Part shown: one piece after another, positions 43,494 to 51,655 of the stretch
How the letters are laid out: each line of letters starts with the position of its first letter
How positions within the stretch are numbered: position 1 is the stretch's first letter
Source: an uncultured Eubacteriales bacterium
Lineage (GTDB): Bacteria; Bacillota; Clostridia; Peptostreptococcales; Anaerovoracaceae
Assembly: GCA_902779185.1 (NCBI GenBank)
Contig: CACZAM010000001.1
Span: 100,927-164,926, forward strand
Direction of reading: 5' to 3'
Length of the DNA stretch: 64,000 nt
Translations under genes and position numbers: made by a program
Notes under the pieces: model-generated
Databases searched by the model: none
The model's input: only the letters and a program-made list of their open reading frames with translations
What the model was told of the DNA's origin: nothing

Positions 43494-44852
43494 CTATAGA
43501 AGGATCATGGAAAGATCCGTCAGCTGCTTTAACGTTGTTGTTATGATAACGTGATCGCCCTGCTCGATGGTGTCATTACCACGGGGTATGATCACGGACC
43601 GGCCGCGCAGGATGGCGCATATCAGAATACCTTGCCTGAACTTAAGATCCTTCAGCGGGATTCCGGTGAGATCATCATGTTTTTCCTTGACTATGAATTC
43701 AAGCGCCTCTGCTGATTGCTCAGATATGCGGTATACGGTCTCAACATTACTGCTGCCGGCACTTTCTGCAGCGCGTACATAACTTATAACACGGTTTGCA
43801 ACTATATCACGCGGGCAGACGACGCTGCCGGCACGGTCAGCATCGATAAGATCGACCATGTTGCTCCTTGAGATCTTGGTGACGACTTTAGGAACGCCTT
43901 CGCGCTGCGCGTACATTCCCATCAGAACATTGACTTCATCGATGCCGGTAAGGGCTATGAACGCGTCAGCCTCATCAAGACCTTCTTCATCAAGGACCTC
44001 ACGGCTGGTACCGTTGGCATTTATGACGAGAAGATCCGGAAGAGTATGATTGAACATTTCCGCATGATCCATGTCATTCTCGATCACAACAGGCTTCATG
44101 CCTATCCCGTGCATCATGCGGACGAGATAATAAGCGATCATTCCGGCGCCGATTATGATTACATGTTTTGGCATGCGGCTGATTATACCGCAGAGCTTGA
44201 GGAAGTGCTCGGCTTCCTTCGGCTCGGCTGCGAAACTGATTACATCGCCTTTCATGAGCGTTGCGCTGCCGTCAGGGATGAAGGTGGAACCATTCCGCCT
44301 GATTGCGCATACAAGAGCTTTCGAGTTGTATCTGGAAGCAAGCTCCTGCAGTGTCATCGATGTGACAGGGCCTTCTTTGGCCAGACGAAACTCTACGATT
44401 TCAAAAAGACCGTGCCTGAACGGTTCCGCGGACATGAGACCCGGGAAGCGGAGCACGGAAAAAATCTCCTGTGCTGCGTAGAGCTCAGGGTTGATCGTCA
44501 TGGAAAGCCCCATGTCTTCGGAGAACATTTCGATCTCATCGGCAAGCTCCGGCTTTCGTACACGGGCTATGGTATGATGAGCGCCGAGCTTTCTTGCCAG
44601 AAGGCAGCAGATCATGTTTACCTCATCGCTGTCTGTTGCGGCAATGACCAGATCAGCATTTCCGGCACCTGCCTCGATAAGCAGATTTCTGTCTGTTCCG
44701 CTCCCGGACAGGCAAAGGATGTCAAGACTGTTCTGCAATTCTACGAGTTTTTTCTCATTGCGCTCTATTGCGACTATCTGATGACCTTCCTGAGCCAGCT
44801 GCTCAATCAGTATGCCGCCGACTTTTCCGGTGCCGATTACGATGATTTTCAC
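43494..44852 (-). CDS. trkA: Trk potassium uptake NAD-binding regulator
   Basis: A 452-residue cytoplasmic gating protein made of two RCK units, each a Rossmann fold (VIGTGKVGGILIEQL near 5 and IIGAGMIAYYLVRMM near 232) plus a TrkA-C domain (near 140-220 and 365-450). The second fold has lost part of the glycine motif (GAGMIA). NAD(H) and ATP binding controls TrkH. It starts at GTG 44852 with GAGG upstream; divergent from the GTPase-nuclease fusion gene. Confidence 0.95.
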   Translation of the reverse strand: MKIIVIGTGKVGGILIEQLAQEGHQIVAIERNEKKLVELQNSLDILCLSGSGTDRNLLIEAGAGNADLVIAATDSDEVNMICCLLARKLGAHHTIARVRKPELADEIEMFSEDMGLSMTINPELYAAQEIFSVLRFPGLMSAEPFRHGLFEIVEFRLAKEGPVTSMTLQELASRYNSKALVCAIRRNGSTFIPDGSATLMKGDVISFAAEPKEAEHFLKLCGIISRMPKHVIIIGAGMIAYYLVRMMHGIGMKPVVIENDMDHAEMFNHTLPDLLVINANGTSREVLDEEGLDEADAFIALTGIDEVNVLMGMYAQREGVPKVVTKISRSNMVDLIDADRAGSVVCPRDIVANRVISYVRAAESAGSSNVETVYRISEQSAEALEFIVKEKHDDLTGIPLKDLKFRQGILICAILRGRSVIIPRGNDTIEQGDHVIITTTLKQLTDLSMILL

Positions 44853-44886
44853 TTGATTGCCTCGCTCTCAAATATATAATTATCTT

Positions 44887-44915
44887 TTGATAGACTTATA
44901 CCACACGCACATTAT
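44887..44915 (+). promoter_or_regulatory. Candidate promoter of the GTPase-NYN fusion gene
   Basis: TTGATA (44887-44892) and CATTAT (44910-44915) are 17 bases apart, resembling a sigma-A promoter about 30 bases before ATG 44947. Confidence 0.45.
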
Positions 44916-44946
44916 TCAATCAAACAAAACCGAGACCGGAGCGGCG

Positions 44947-47646
44947 ATGGATGCAAAAAAAATCACACTGGGAATACTCGCGCATGTTGACGCCGGCAAG
45001 ACCACCTTGTCCGAGGCTTTGCTTTACCTCACAGGGGAGTTGAGAAAGCCGGGCAGGGTAGATCATGGCAACGCATTCCTTGATGATGACCCTATTGAAA
45101 GAAACCGCGGAATAACGATCTTTTCGAGGCAGGCGCGTTTCAGCATCAAAGGAAGCGAAGGCGCGTATACTGAAGTGACGCTCATCGACACTCCGGGCCA
45201 TGTGGACTTTGCCGCGGAGATGGAGCGCTCGCTTTCGGTGCTCGATTACGCGCTTCTTGTCATCAGCGGATCCGAGGGGGTACAGGCGCATACAAAGACC
45301 CTGTACCGTTTGCTCAGAGAGAGGAATATACCGACTTTCGCATTTGTGAACAAGATGGATATCGCTGTCAGAAAGAAAGAAGATATCCTTAAAGAACTGG
45401 ATTCTGATCTGGGTGCCGGACTGGTGGATTTCAGCGGCGCGGCCGAAAGGACAGAAGAGTTTATTGATGCGGTGACACTTTATTCGCCCGAACTTGCGGA
45501 AACTGTGCTCGAAGGAAACGAGTTATCCGATTATGAGATTGCGGATGCGGTGACCAGGGGAGAAATTATCCCGTGCGTGTTCGGCTCGGCACTGAAAATA
45601 GAGGGTGTTGAGCAGCTTCTTGGAGTTCTGGGCAGATATACCGGGGAGCCTGAACGCGGAACCATATTCGGCGCAAGGGTATATAAGACGGCTGCCTCGG
45701 ATGAAGGGGAGAGACTTTGCTTTATAAAGGTCACGGGCGGAGAGCTTAAAGTAAAGGATAAGGTTAGGGTAAACAGCGCATCAGGCGAAACGGACGGCGA
45801 GGAGAAGATCAACAGGATAATGCTATTCTCAGGAAGCCGGAGCATCCCGGTTGATTCAGCTGCGGCCGGCACGGTATGCGCCGTGACAGGACTGTCAAAG
45901 GCTCTGCCGGGAGACGGACTTGGCTCCGAGCCTTCACTTAACGGATCCTCTATAAAGCCTTTCATGGTCTACTCTGTGAAAGGTCCTGAAGGGATGGACC
46001 CTTACCTGCTTCTGAAAGACCTGAGGCTCCTGACAGAAGAGGACCCCATGCTCAATGTATCGAGGAATCCGGACGGCAGTATAGATATAAGGCTGATGGG
46101 ACAGGTGCAGCTCGAAGTCCTGCAGACCATGATAAAAGACAGATTCGGCTATGATGTCGCTTTTGGAAGCGGCAGCGTGCTCTATCTTGAGACCATCTCC
46201 GGTAAATATGAAGGTGTGGGACATTTCGAGCCACTCAGGCATTACGCTGAAGTACACCTTGTTATTGAACCCGGTGAGCGCGGAAGCGGTATCGTGATCA
46301 CAAGCTCTGTTCCTGAGGATGAACTTGCCCTTAACTGGCAGAGACTCATCATGACCCATCTTTACGAGAAAGAGCATGCCGGAGTGCTTACGGGAGCTCC
46401 GCTAACTGATGTGCGCATCACTCTTGCTGCCGGAAGGGCACATGAGAAGCATACTGTAGGAGGAGACTTCCGCGAGGCTACATACAGGGCTGTAAGGAAC
46501 GCTCTGATGCAGGCAAGGTCAGACGGCAGGGCTTTGCTTCTTGAGCCGTGGTGCGATTATGAAATTGAACTGCCGGCACGGAACGTCGGCCGCGCGATGA
46601 CAGATATAAGGCAGATGGGAGGCACCCAGGACCTGCTTGAGCAGGCTGATGAAACTGCAAGGATAAAAGGACGGGTGCCGGCATCAGAGATTTCGGGCTA
46701 CCAGCTGACGCTGAGCGGATACACCTCAGGAGAAGGAAGGCTTTCATGCACCCCGGGCGGCTATGATGAATGCCATGATGCGGCAGCGATTATTGAAGAA
46801 AAAGGATATGATCCTGAAAGAGATGTTGAAAATCCGGCAGATTCCGTATTTGTGAATCACAGCGGAAGCGACATCGTGAAATGGGATGAAGTCGCTGAGC
46901 ATATGCACATAGCAAGCGTTCTGAAGCAAAGAGAGACCTCTGCGGCTTACGGACAGGTTCAGCAGCCGTATGCTTCCGGAACGGTAAATCCCGACGTAAA
47001 AGAAGAGGCGAAAAGAAGGATCGCAGCCGAAAAGGAACTCAGAAACATATTTGAGCGTACTTACGGGACTTCAAAAAAGACGCGCCGCCGGGACGCGATC
47101 GAAAAAGATTACAGAAAAAAGTCTGAGCTTTCTGAAGAGGAGACAGCAAGAAATGCGGCGCGCAACCAGGAGATCAAGGCGCGCAGAGAGCATAAGAACG
47201 AAAAACGTGAAGAAAAGCCGGTAATGATCCTGATAGACGGATATAATATCATCTTCGCGGACGAGTATCTCAAGGACCTTTTCGCCCGTGACGGGGGATC
47301 GGCAAGGGATCAGCTCCTGGACAGAATCAGTAACTATGCAGGTTATACAGGCTTCGAGGTGAACGTCATCTTCGATGCGTACAATGTGCCTCTGAGCGAA
47401 GGGCGCGAAGAGGAGCGAAACGGCGTAAAAGTGGTCTTTACTGCTGAGAATGAGCCCGCTGACGTACGTATGGGTATTATGTCCGCAGCTGCCAGAGACC
47501 GACAGGTATATGTGGTGTCGTCAGACAGTCTCGTTCAGACGGATGCCTGGGCTCACGGAGCGCTGAGAATATCTTCCCGGGAATTCCTCGCCGAACTCAC
47601 GCGCGTTGAAGAGGAGATAAGAGATCATCTGCGGCGCAGTGATTGA
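44947..47646 (+). CDS. TetM/EF-G-like ribosomal GTPase fused to a YacP/Rae1-type NYN nuclease
   Basis: ATG 44947 gives 899 residues; the 30 codons upstream are not protein-like. Residues 1-640 follow the EF-G/TetM plan: AHVDAGKTT (12-20), NRGITIF, DTPGHVDF, NKMD, domain II, then domains III-V with GHFEPL. Residues 640-757 form a highly charged linker with ELRNIFERTYG. Residues 758-899 form a NYN/PIN nuclease domain of the YacP (Rae1) family with all acidic positions visible (LIDGYN, IFDAYN, ADVRMG, SSDS). Rae1 cuts mRNA in the ribosomal A site in Bacillus, so a GTPase that enters the A site carrying such a nuclease is coherent. This is unlikely to be a plain tetracycline-resistance protein. 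Confidence 0.9.
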   Translation: MDAKKITLGILAHVDAGKTTLSEALLYLTGELRKPGRVDHGNAFLDDDPIERNRGITIFSRQARFSIKGSEGAYTEVTLIDTPGHVDFAAEMERSLSVLDYALLVISGSEGVQAHTKTLYRLLRERNIPTFAFVNKMDIAVRKKEDILKELDSDLGAGLVDFSGAAERTEEFIDAVTLYSPELAETVLEGNELSDYEIADAVTRGEIIPCVFGSALKIEGVEQLLGVLGRYTGEPERGTIFGARVYKTAASDEGERLCFIKVTGGELKVKDKVRVNSASGETDGEEKINRIMLFSGSRSIPVDSAAAGTVCAVTGLSKALPGDGLGSEPSLNGSSIKPFMVYSVKGPEGMDPYLLLKDLRLLTEEDPMLNVSRNPDGSIDIRLMGQVQLEVLQTMIKDRFGYDVAFGSGSVLYLETISGKYEGVGHFEPLRHYAEVHLVIEPGERGSGIVITSSVPEDELALNWQRLIMTHLYEKEHAGVLTGAPLTDVRITLAAGRAHEKHTVGGDFREATYRAVRNALMQARSDGRALLLEPWCDYEIELPARNVGRAMTDIRQMGGTQDLLEQADETARIKGRVPASEISGYQLTLSGYTSGEGRLSCTPGGYDECHDAAAIIEEKGYDPERDVENPADSVFVNHSGSDIVKWDEVAEHMHIASVLKQRETSAAYGQVQQPYASGTVNPDVKEEAKRRIAAEKELRNIFERTYGTSKKTRRRDAIEKDYRKKSELSEEETARNAARNQEIKARREHKNEKREEKPVMILIDGYNIIFADEYLKDLFARDGGSARDQLLDRISNYAGYTGFEVNVIFDAYNVPLSEGREEERNGVKVVFTAENEPADVRMGIMSAAARDRQVYVVSSDSLVQTDAWAHGALRISSREFLAELTRVEEEIRDHLRRSD

Positions 47647-47705
47647 TTTATGACCGGTACGGTGTTATTTTTTACATCATAGTAAAAAAGAAAGGATACA
47701 AAGCA

Positions 47706-48344
47706 ATGAAAAAACACATCAGAAACATGCTGGTGGCATTTATGACTTTGTCACTGATACTGCTCGCGGGATGCGGCGGCGGAAGCAGTGAGCCGGCTGA
47801 AACTCCTGAGTCTTCCCAGCCTGAGCTTACAAAGGCGGCAGATCCTGTTGGAATCCATCATGCTGAGATAGTGATAAAGGATTACGGCACGGTAAGCGTT
47901 GAACTCGACGGAGACACGGCGCCGGTGACAGTGCAGAACTTCATGGATCTTGCGAATGACGGCTTTTACGACGGCCTGACATTCCACCGCATCATAGACG
48001 GATTCATGATCCAGGGAGGAGACCCGAACGGCGACGGAACGGGCGGAGCCGAGAGTAATATCACCGGAGAGTTTGCCATGAATGGCTATGAAAACAACAT
48101 CGCTCATACGAAGGGTGTTATCTCGATGGCAAGAGCGCAGGACCCTGACAGCGCCAGCTCGCAGTTCTTTATCATGGTTGCGGATGCTCCTCACCTCGAC
48201 GGTCAGTACGCCGCGTTCGGACACGTGACGGACGGACAGGATGTGGTCGATAAGATCGCGGCAGACGCGAAACCGCTTGACGACAACGGTACTATTGCGC
48301 CTGAGGACCAGCCTGTGATCGAATCCGTAAAGATCATAGACTGA
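47706..48344 (+). CDS. Cyclophilin-type peptidyl-prolyl isomerase lipoprotein
   Basis: ATG 47706 behind AAAGGATACAAAG gives 212 residues. A lipoprotein signal ends in LLAGC (Cys near 20), followed by a Ser/Glu/Pro linker. The cyclophilin domain has FHRIIDGFMIQGGDPNGDGTGG, with Arg and Phe of the active site, and SSQFFIMVADAPHLDGQYAAFGHV. It catalyses prolyl isomerisation and probably helps fold secreted proteins at the outer face of the membrane. 60 bases after the GTPase fusion; not clearly coregulated. Confidence 0.94.
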   Translation: MKKHIRNMLVAFMTLSLILLAGCGGGSSEPAETPESSQPELTKAADPVGIHHAEIVIKDYGTVSVELDGDTAPVTVQNFMDLANDGFYDGLTFHRIIDGFMIQGGDPNGDGTGGAESNITGEFAMNGYENNIAHTKGVISMARAQDPDSASSQFFIMVADAPHLDGQYAAFGHVTDGQDVVDKIAADAKPLDDNGTIAPEDQPVIESVKIID

Positions 48345-48410
48345 TTATCTGGCTCAACTGTTATACTTTTGTAGTATAATCATAATGTTAGTTATTTTTT
48401 AAAATGATAC

Positions 48411-48428
48411 GCAGAGGCATGCCTCTGC
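48411..48428 (+). repeat. Perfect 18-base palindrome upstream of mscL
   Basis: GCAGAGGCATGCCTCTGC is perfectly self-complementary and ends next to the ribosome site of mscL (GAGAAAGGA). Further upstream TTATACT and AGTATAA (48361-48379) form another inverted repeat containing TATAAT. One could be an operator and the other a leader hairpin. Confidence 0.55.
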
Positions 48429-48446
48429 AGAGAAAGGACAAAAGAA

Positions 48447-48836
48447 ATGATCAAGGAATTCAAGGAATTTATCAGCAAGGGCAACGTAATGGACATGGCA
48501 GTAGGCATCATCATCGGCGGAGCTTTCACAGCTATCGTGACTGCTCTCGTAGAGTCGATCCTCATGCCTATCATCGGAGCTATCAGCGGCGGCAAGAGCG
48601 TAGCTGACATGTCGATCATGGTCGGCAACGCGGCTATCGGTTATGGAGCTTTCATCCAGGCGATCATCGACTTCCTGCTGATCGCATGGGTCCTGTTCAT
48701 GATAATCAAGGCTCTCAACAAGGCAAAAGCTGCAGTTGAGAAGGAAAAGGAAGAAGCACCGGAGGAGCCGGAACCAACACCTGCTGACATCGAGCTTCTT
48801 ACAGAGATCCGCGACCTGCTGAAGGCAAAGAAGTAA
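48447..48836 (+). CDS. mscL: Large-conductance mechanosensitive channel
   Basis: A 129-residue protein with the MscL architecture: amphipathic N-terminus (KEFKEFISKGNVMDMAVG), TM1 with IIIGGAFTAIVTALV, a shortened periplasmic loop, TM2 (AIIDFLLIAWVLFMIIKAL) and a charged helical bundle at the C-terminus. It opens under membrane tension during osmotic downshock. Close to potassium genes in the same region, consistent with osmotic homeostasis. AGAAAGGA precedes the ATG. Confidence 0.97.
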   Translation: MIKEFKEFISKGNVMDMAVGIIIGGAFTAIVTALVESILMPIIGAISGGKSVADMSIMVGNAAIGYGAFIQAIIDFLLIAWVLFMIIKALNKAKAAVEKEKEEAPEEPEPTPADIELLTEIRDLLKAKK

Positions 48837-48870
48837 TAAAACAGGATAATACGGAAGAACAGAGGGTGGC

Positions 48871-50199
48871 ATGGACAAAGAGAGACAGGCTAAATATATT
48901 GAACACCTGCAGAAGATGATCAGAATAGAAACAGTGTCTGATCCTGACTGCGGCAGCAGTCCCGAGAACTTTGCTGAGTTTCGCGAACTTCTCTGGGAGC
49001 TTTTTCCTGCCGTGAAGGAAGCGTGTGAGCTGAAAGAGTTTGACGGCGCTATGCTGCTGAAGTGGAAGGGAAGCGATCCTACCAGGATGCCTGTTCTTTT
49101 CATGAACCACTGCGATGTGGTTCCTGCCAGAGCAGAGGGCTGGGAACATCCTCCGTTCGCGGCTGAGATCGCTGACGGAAAAATCTGGGGCAGAGGAACA
49201 CTGGATGACAAGAGCGGACTCTGGGCCATGTTTGAAGCTGCAAATGAGCTTATTTCAGAAGGATTCGTGCCGGCCGCGGATATCTGGTTCGAGGCTGACA
49301 ACACCGAAGAGACCTTCGGGACCGGCGCTCAGGCTGTGGCTTCGTGGCTGCAGGGACAGGGCATGCGCTTCGGAATGGTACTGGATGAAGGCGGCGACAT
49401 AGTCCGTGAGCCTATAAGCGGAGCAAAGGGGACCTTCGCCATGATAGGCGTGGGTGAGAAGAGTGTCGTAAACCTGAAGTTCACGGCAAGATCCACCGGC
49501 GGACATGCCTCCACACCTGAGAAGAACACTCCTCTGGCAAGACTTGGAAAATTCATGGCCTATGTCGACAGGCATCAGGTGTTCGATGTTGACATGCCTC
49601 ATCCTGTAGCTGAAATGCTGAAAATACTCGGACAGTACATGGGCAGAGCAGGGAAGATGCTTGAAAAGGCAGACAAGAGGGGAAAAACTCTTGCAAGACT
49701 GTTGCCTGCGATCAGCTCAGCAGCCGGAGCGATGGTGTCGACCACTATAGCTTTCACCATGTGCGGAGGCGGTGAGGCCGTTAATGTAATACCTAGCGAA
49801 GCATGGGTGATCGGTGACATGAGGTGCTCTCATCATCAGGGCCAGGAATCGTCGATCAGGGCTATCACAAAGGTGGCAAGTAAGTTCGGCCTTGAAACAG
49901 AAGTTTTGCAGAGAGAGCCTGAGTCAAGACTTTCGGACTTCAGGGGAGAGGCGTTCCTGCTCATAAAGCAGGCTGTTAAAACCTGTGTGCCGGGTGTCGA
50001 TGACTGCACACCGTACATCATGACCGGCGGCTCGGATGCGAGGTTCTTCGACAAACTGTCAGACCAGTGCATCAGATTCCTGCCGTTCACCATCGACGCT
50101 GAGCAGCTGGATTCCATCCACGGCATCAACGAGTATGTTTCTACAGATACGCTTGTGCCGGCAGTCGATTACTACAGATTCATATACCAGCACGTCTGA
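48871..50199 (+). CDS. M20-family metallopeptidase
   Basis: A 442-residue dinuclear zinc peptidase of the M20/ArgE/DapE group. Metal and catalytic residues are visible in NHCDVVPA (His, Asp), GRGTLDDKSG (Asp), DNTEETFGTG (Glu pair) and a late GGSDARFF; the dimerisation domain includes TGGHAS. It hydrolyses dipeptides or N-acyl amino acids in the cytosol. The transporter gene 18 bases downstream suggests uptake and hydrolysis of the same peptide or amino acid derivative. Confidence 0.93.
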   Translation: MDKERQAKYIEHLQKMIRIETVSDPDCGSSPENFAEFRELLWELFPAVKEACELKEFDGAMLLKWKGSDPTRMPVLFMNHCDVVPARAEGWEHPPFAAEIADGKIWGRGTLDDKSGLWAMFEAANELISEGFVPAADIWFEADNTEETFGTGAQAVASWLQGQGMRFGMVLDEGGDIVREPISGAKGTFAMIGVGEKSVVNLKFTARSTGGHASTPEKNTPLARLGKFMAYVDRHQVFDVDMPHPVAEMLKILGQYMGRAGKMLEKADKRGKTLARLLPAISSAAGAMVSTTIAFTMCGGGEAVNVIPSEAWVIGDMRCSHHQGQESSIRAITKVASKFGLETEVLQREPESRLSDFRGEAFLLIKQAVKTCVPGVDDCTPYIMTGGSDARFFDKLSDQCIRFLPFTIDAEQLDSIHGINEYVSTDTLVPAVDYYRFIYQHV

Positions 50200-50217
50200 T
50201 AAAGGGAGTTTGCGGCC

Positions 50218-51633
50218 ATGGCAGACAAGGGCAGAAGGGACAACAGTGACGGCATCAATATCGGTGCCAGGTCGTTTCTTATAGCCATCGGGATCATCTT
50301 CATTCTGATGGTCGCTACCTATGTGCTTACTCTTATTGTGCCGGGCGGTGAATACGCCAGGGTGCAGGACGCGTCGGGCAATATGGTCATAGATACGGAG
50401 ACCGGGTTCCACTATACCGAGGGAGGCATCCCTTTCTGGAAGTGGATCCTGTCTCCTTTTCTTGTGCTGGGAGCCGAGGGCTCGGGCACCATCATCGCAG
50501 TACTCATATTCCTGCTGGTGATCGGAGGAGTGTTCAACTCGCTGACTGCCTGCGGAATGATGAACTACATGCTCGGAAAGATAGTTGACCGCTTCGGCAA
50601 TGTAAAATACAGGCTCATGACCATTCTTGTATTCTTCTTCATGGCGCTGGGCTCTCTGGTCGGCTCCTTTGAAGAGGTGATACCGATGGCGCCGATAGTG
50701 GTGGCTCTGTCGGTGGCGCTTGGCTGGGACGCAGTCACCGGTGTGGCGATCTCGCTTCTGGCCACAGGCTGTGGTTTCGCGGCAGGCATAGCGAACCCTT
50801 TCACCATAGGTGTAGCTCAAAGCCTCGCCGGACTCCCGATGTTCAGCGGCATGTGGCTGAGAGCGCTGTCCTTCGTTCTGATCTACGCGCTGCTCCTGTG
50901 GTTTATAAGGAGCCATGCGAAAAAAGTTGAAAAGCCGGCTGAAGCTGCCGGCGCGGGCATCGGATATACGCAGGATGAACGCATGGACAGGGGACTCAGA
51001 GTGTTCGCTGTCATACTTGGCATCGGCATCCTCATAGTGCTGAGCTCGGGTTTCATCAGGGTACTTCAGGATTACACGATGATCATAGTCGCGCTGATGT
51101 TTCTTTCGGCAGGCATAGCGTCGGTGCTCATATCCGGAACAGGCCTGAGGGAGCTGGGCCGGACTTTCCTGAATGGTATCATAGCCATAACTCCCTCGAT
51201 ACTCATGATACTTATGGCCTCATCGATAAAATATACGATGACAGAGGCTAAGATACTTGATACTCTGCTCTACAGTGCGGAGACCATGGCCGGAGGAATG
51301 TCAAAGGCAGGCGTTGTGCTCTTTATATACGCGATATGCCTTGTGATGAACTTCTTTATCTCATCCGGATCGGCCAAGGCATTCCTTCTCATACCTATAA
51401 TCGCGCCGCTGGCGCAGCTTTTCGGCATCAACATGCAGCTCGCAATAGTGGCGTTCGCTTTCGGCGACGGATTCAGTAATGTCATCTATCCGACCAACGC
51501 CGGACTTCTCATAACGCTCGGACTTACCGACGTGAGTTACGGAAAATGGTTCAGATACTCCTGGATGTTCCAGCTCATGAATCTTATTCTCACATCTGCT
51601 ATACTGATGTTCGGACTCGCTGTCGGATATTGA
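50218..51633 (+). CDS. YfcC-family (basic amino acid/dipeptide-type) permease
   Basis: A 471-residue membrane protein with about twelve hydrophobic segments. The N-terminal VATYVLTLIVPGGEYAR and GGVFNSLTACGMM, plus NPFTIGVAQSLAGLPMFSG and the closing PTNAGLLITLGL, match the YfcC/ArcD-like family. Members move basic amino acids or C4-dicarboxylates; exact substrate unclear. In an operon with the M20 peptidase and likely the GH3 gene. Confidence 0.9.
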   Translation: MADKGRRDNSDGINIGARSFLIAIGIIFILMVATYVLTLIVPGGEYARVQDASGNMVIDTETGFHYTEGGIPFWKWILSPFLVLGAEGSGTIIAVLIFLLVIGGVFNSLTACGMMNYMLGKIVDRFGNVKYRLMTILVFFFMALGSLVGSFEEVIPMAPIVVALSVALGWDAVTGVAISLLATGCGFAAGIANPFTIGVAQSLAGLPMFSGMWLRALSFVLIYALLLWFIRSHAKKVEKPAEAAGAGIGYTQDERMDRGLRVFAVILGIGILIVLSSGFIRVLQDYTMIIVALMFLSAGIASVLISGTGLRELGRTFLNGIIAITPSILMILMASSIKYTMTEAKILDTLLYSAETMAGGMSKAGVVLFIYAICLVMNFFISSGSAKAFLLIPIIAPLAQLFGINMQLAIVAFAFGDGFSNVIYPTNAGLLITLGLTDVSYGKWFRYSWMFQLMNLILTSAILMFGLAVGY

Positions 51634-51655
51634 AAATATATAAAAGGGACTGAAA

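Noticed and set aside
44947-47646. Tetracycline resistance gene tet(M)-type
   Set aside because: The overall plan is TetM/EF-G-like, but the nuclease fusion, the chromosomal housekeeping setting and the absence of mobile DNA argue against an acquired resistance gene.
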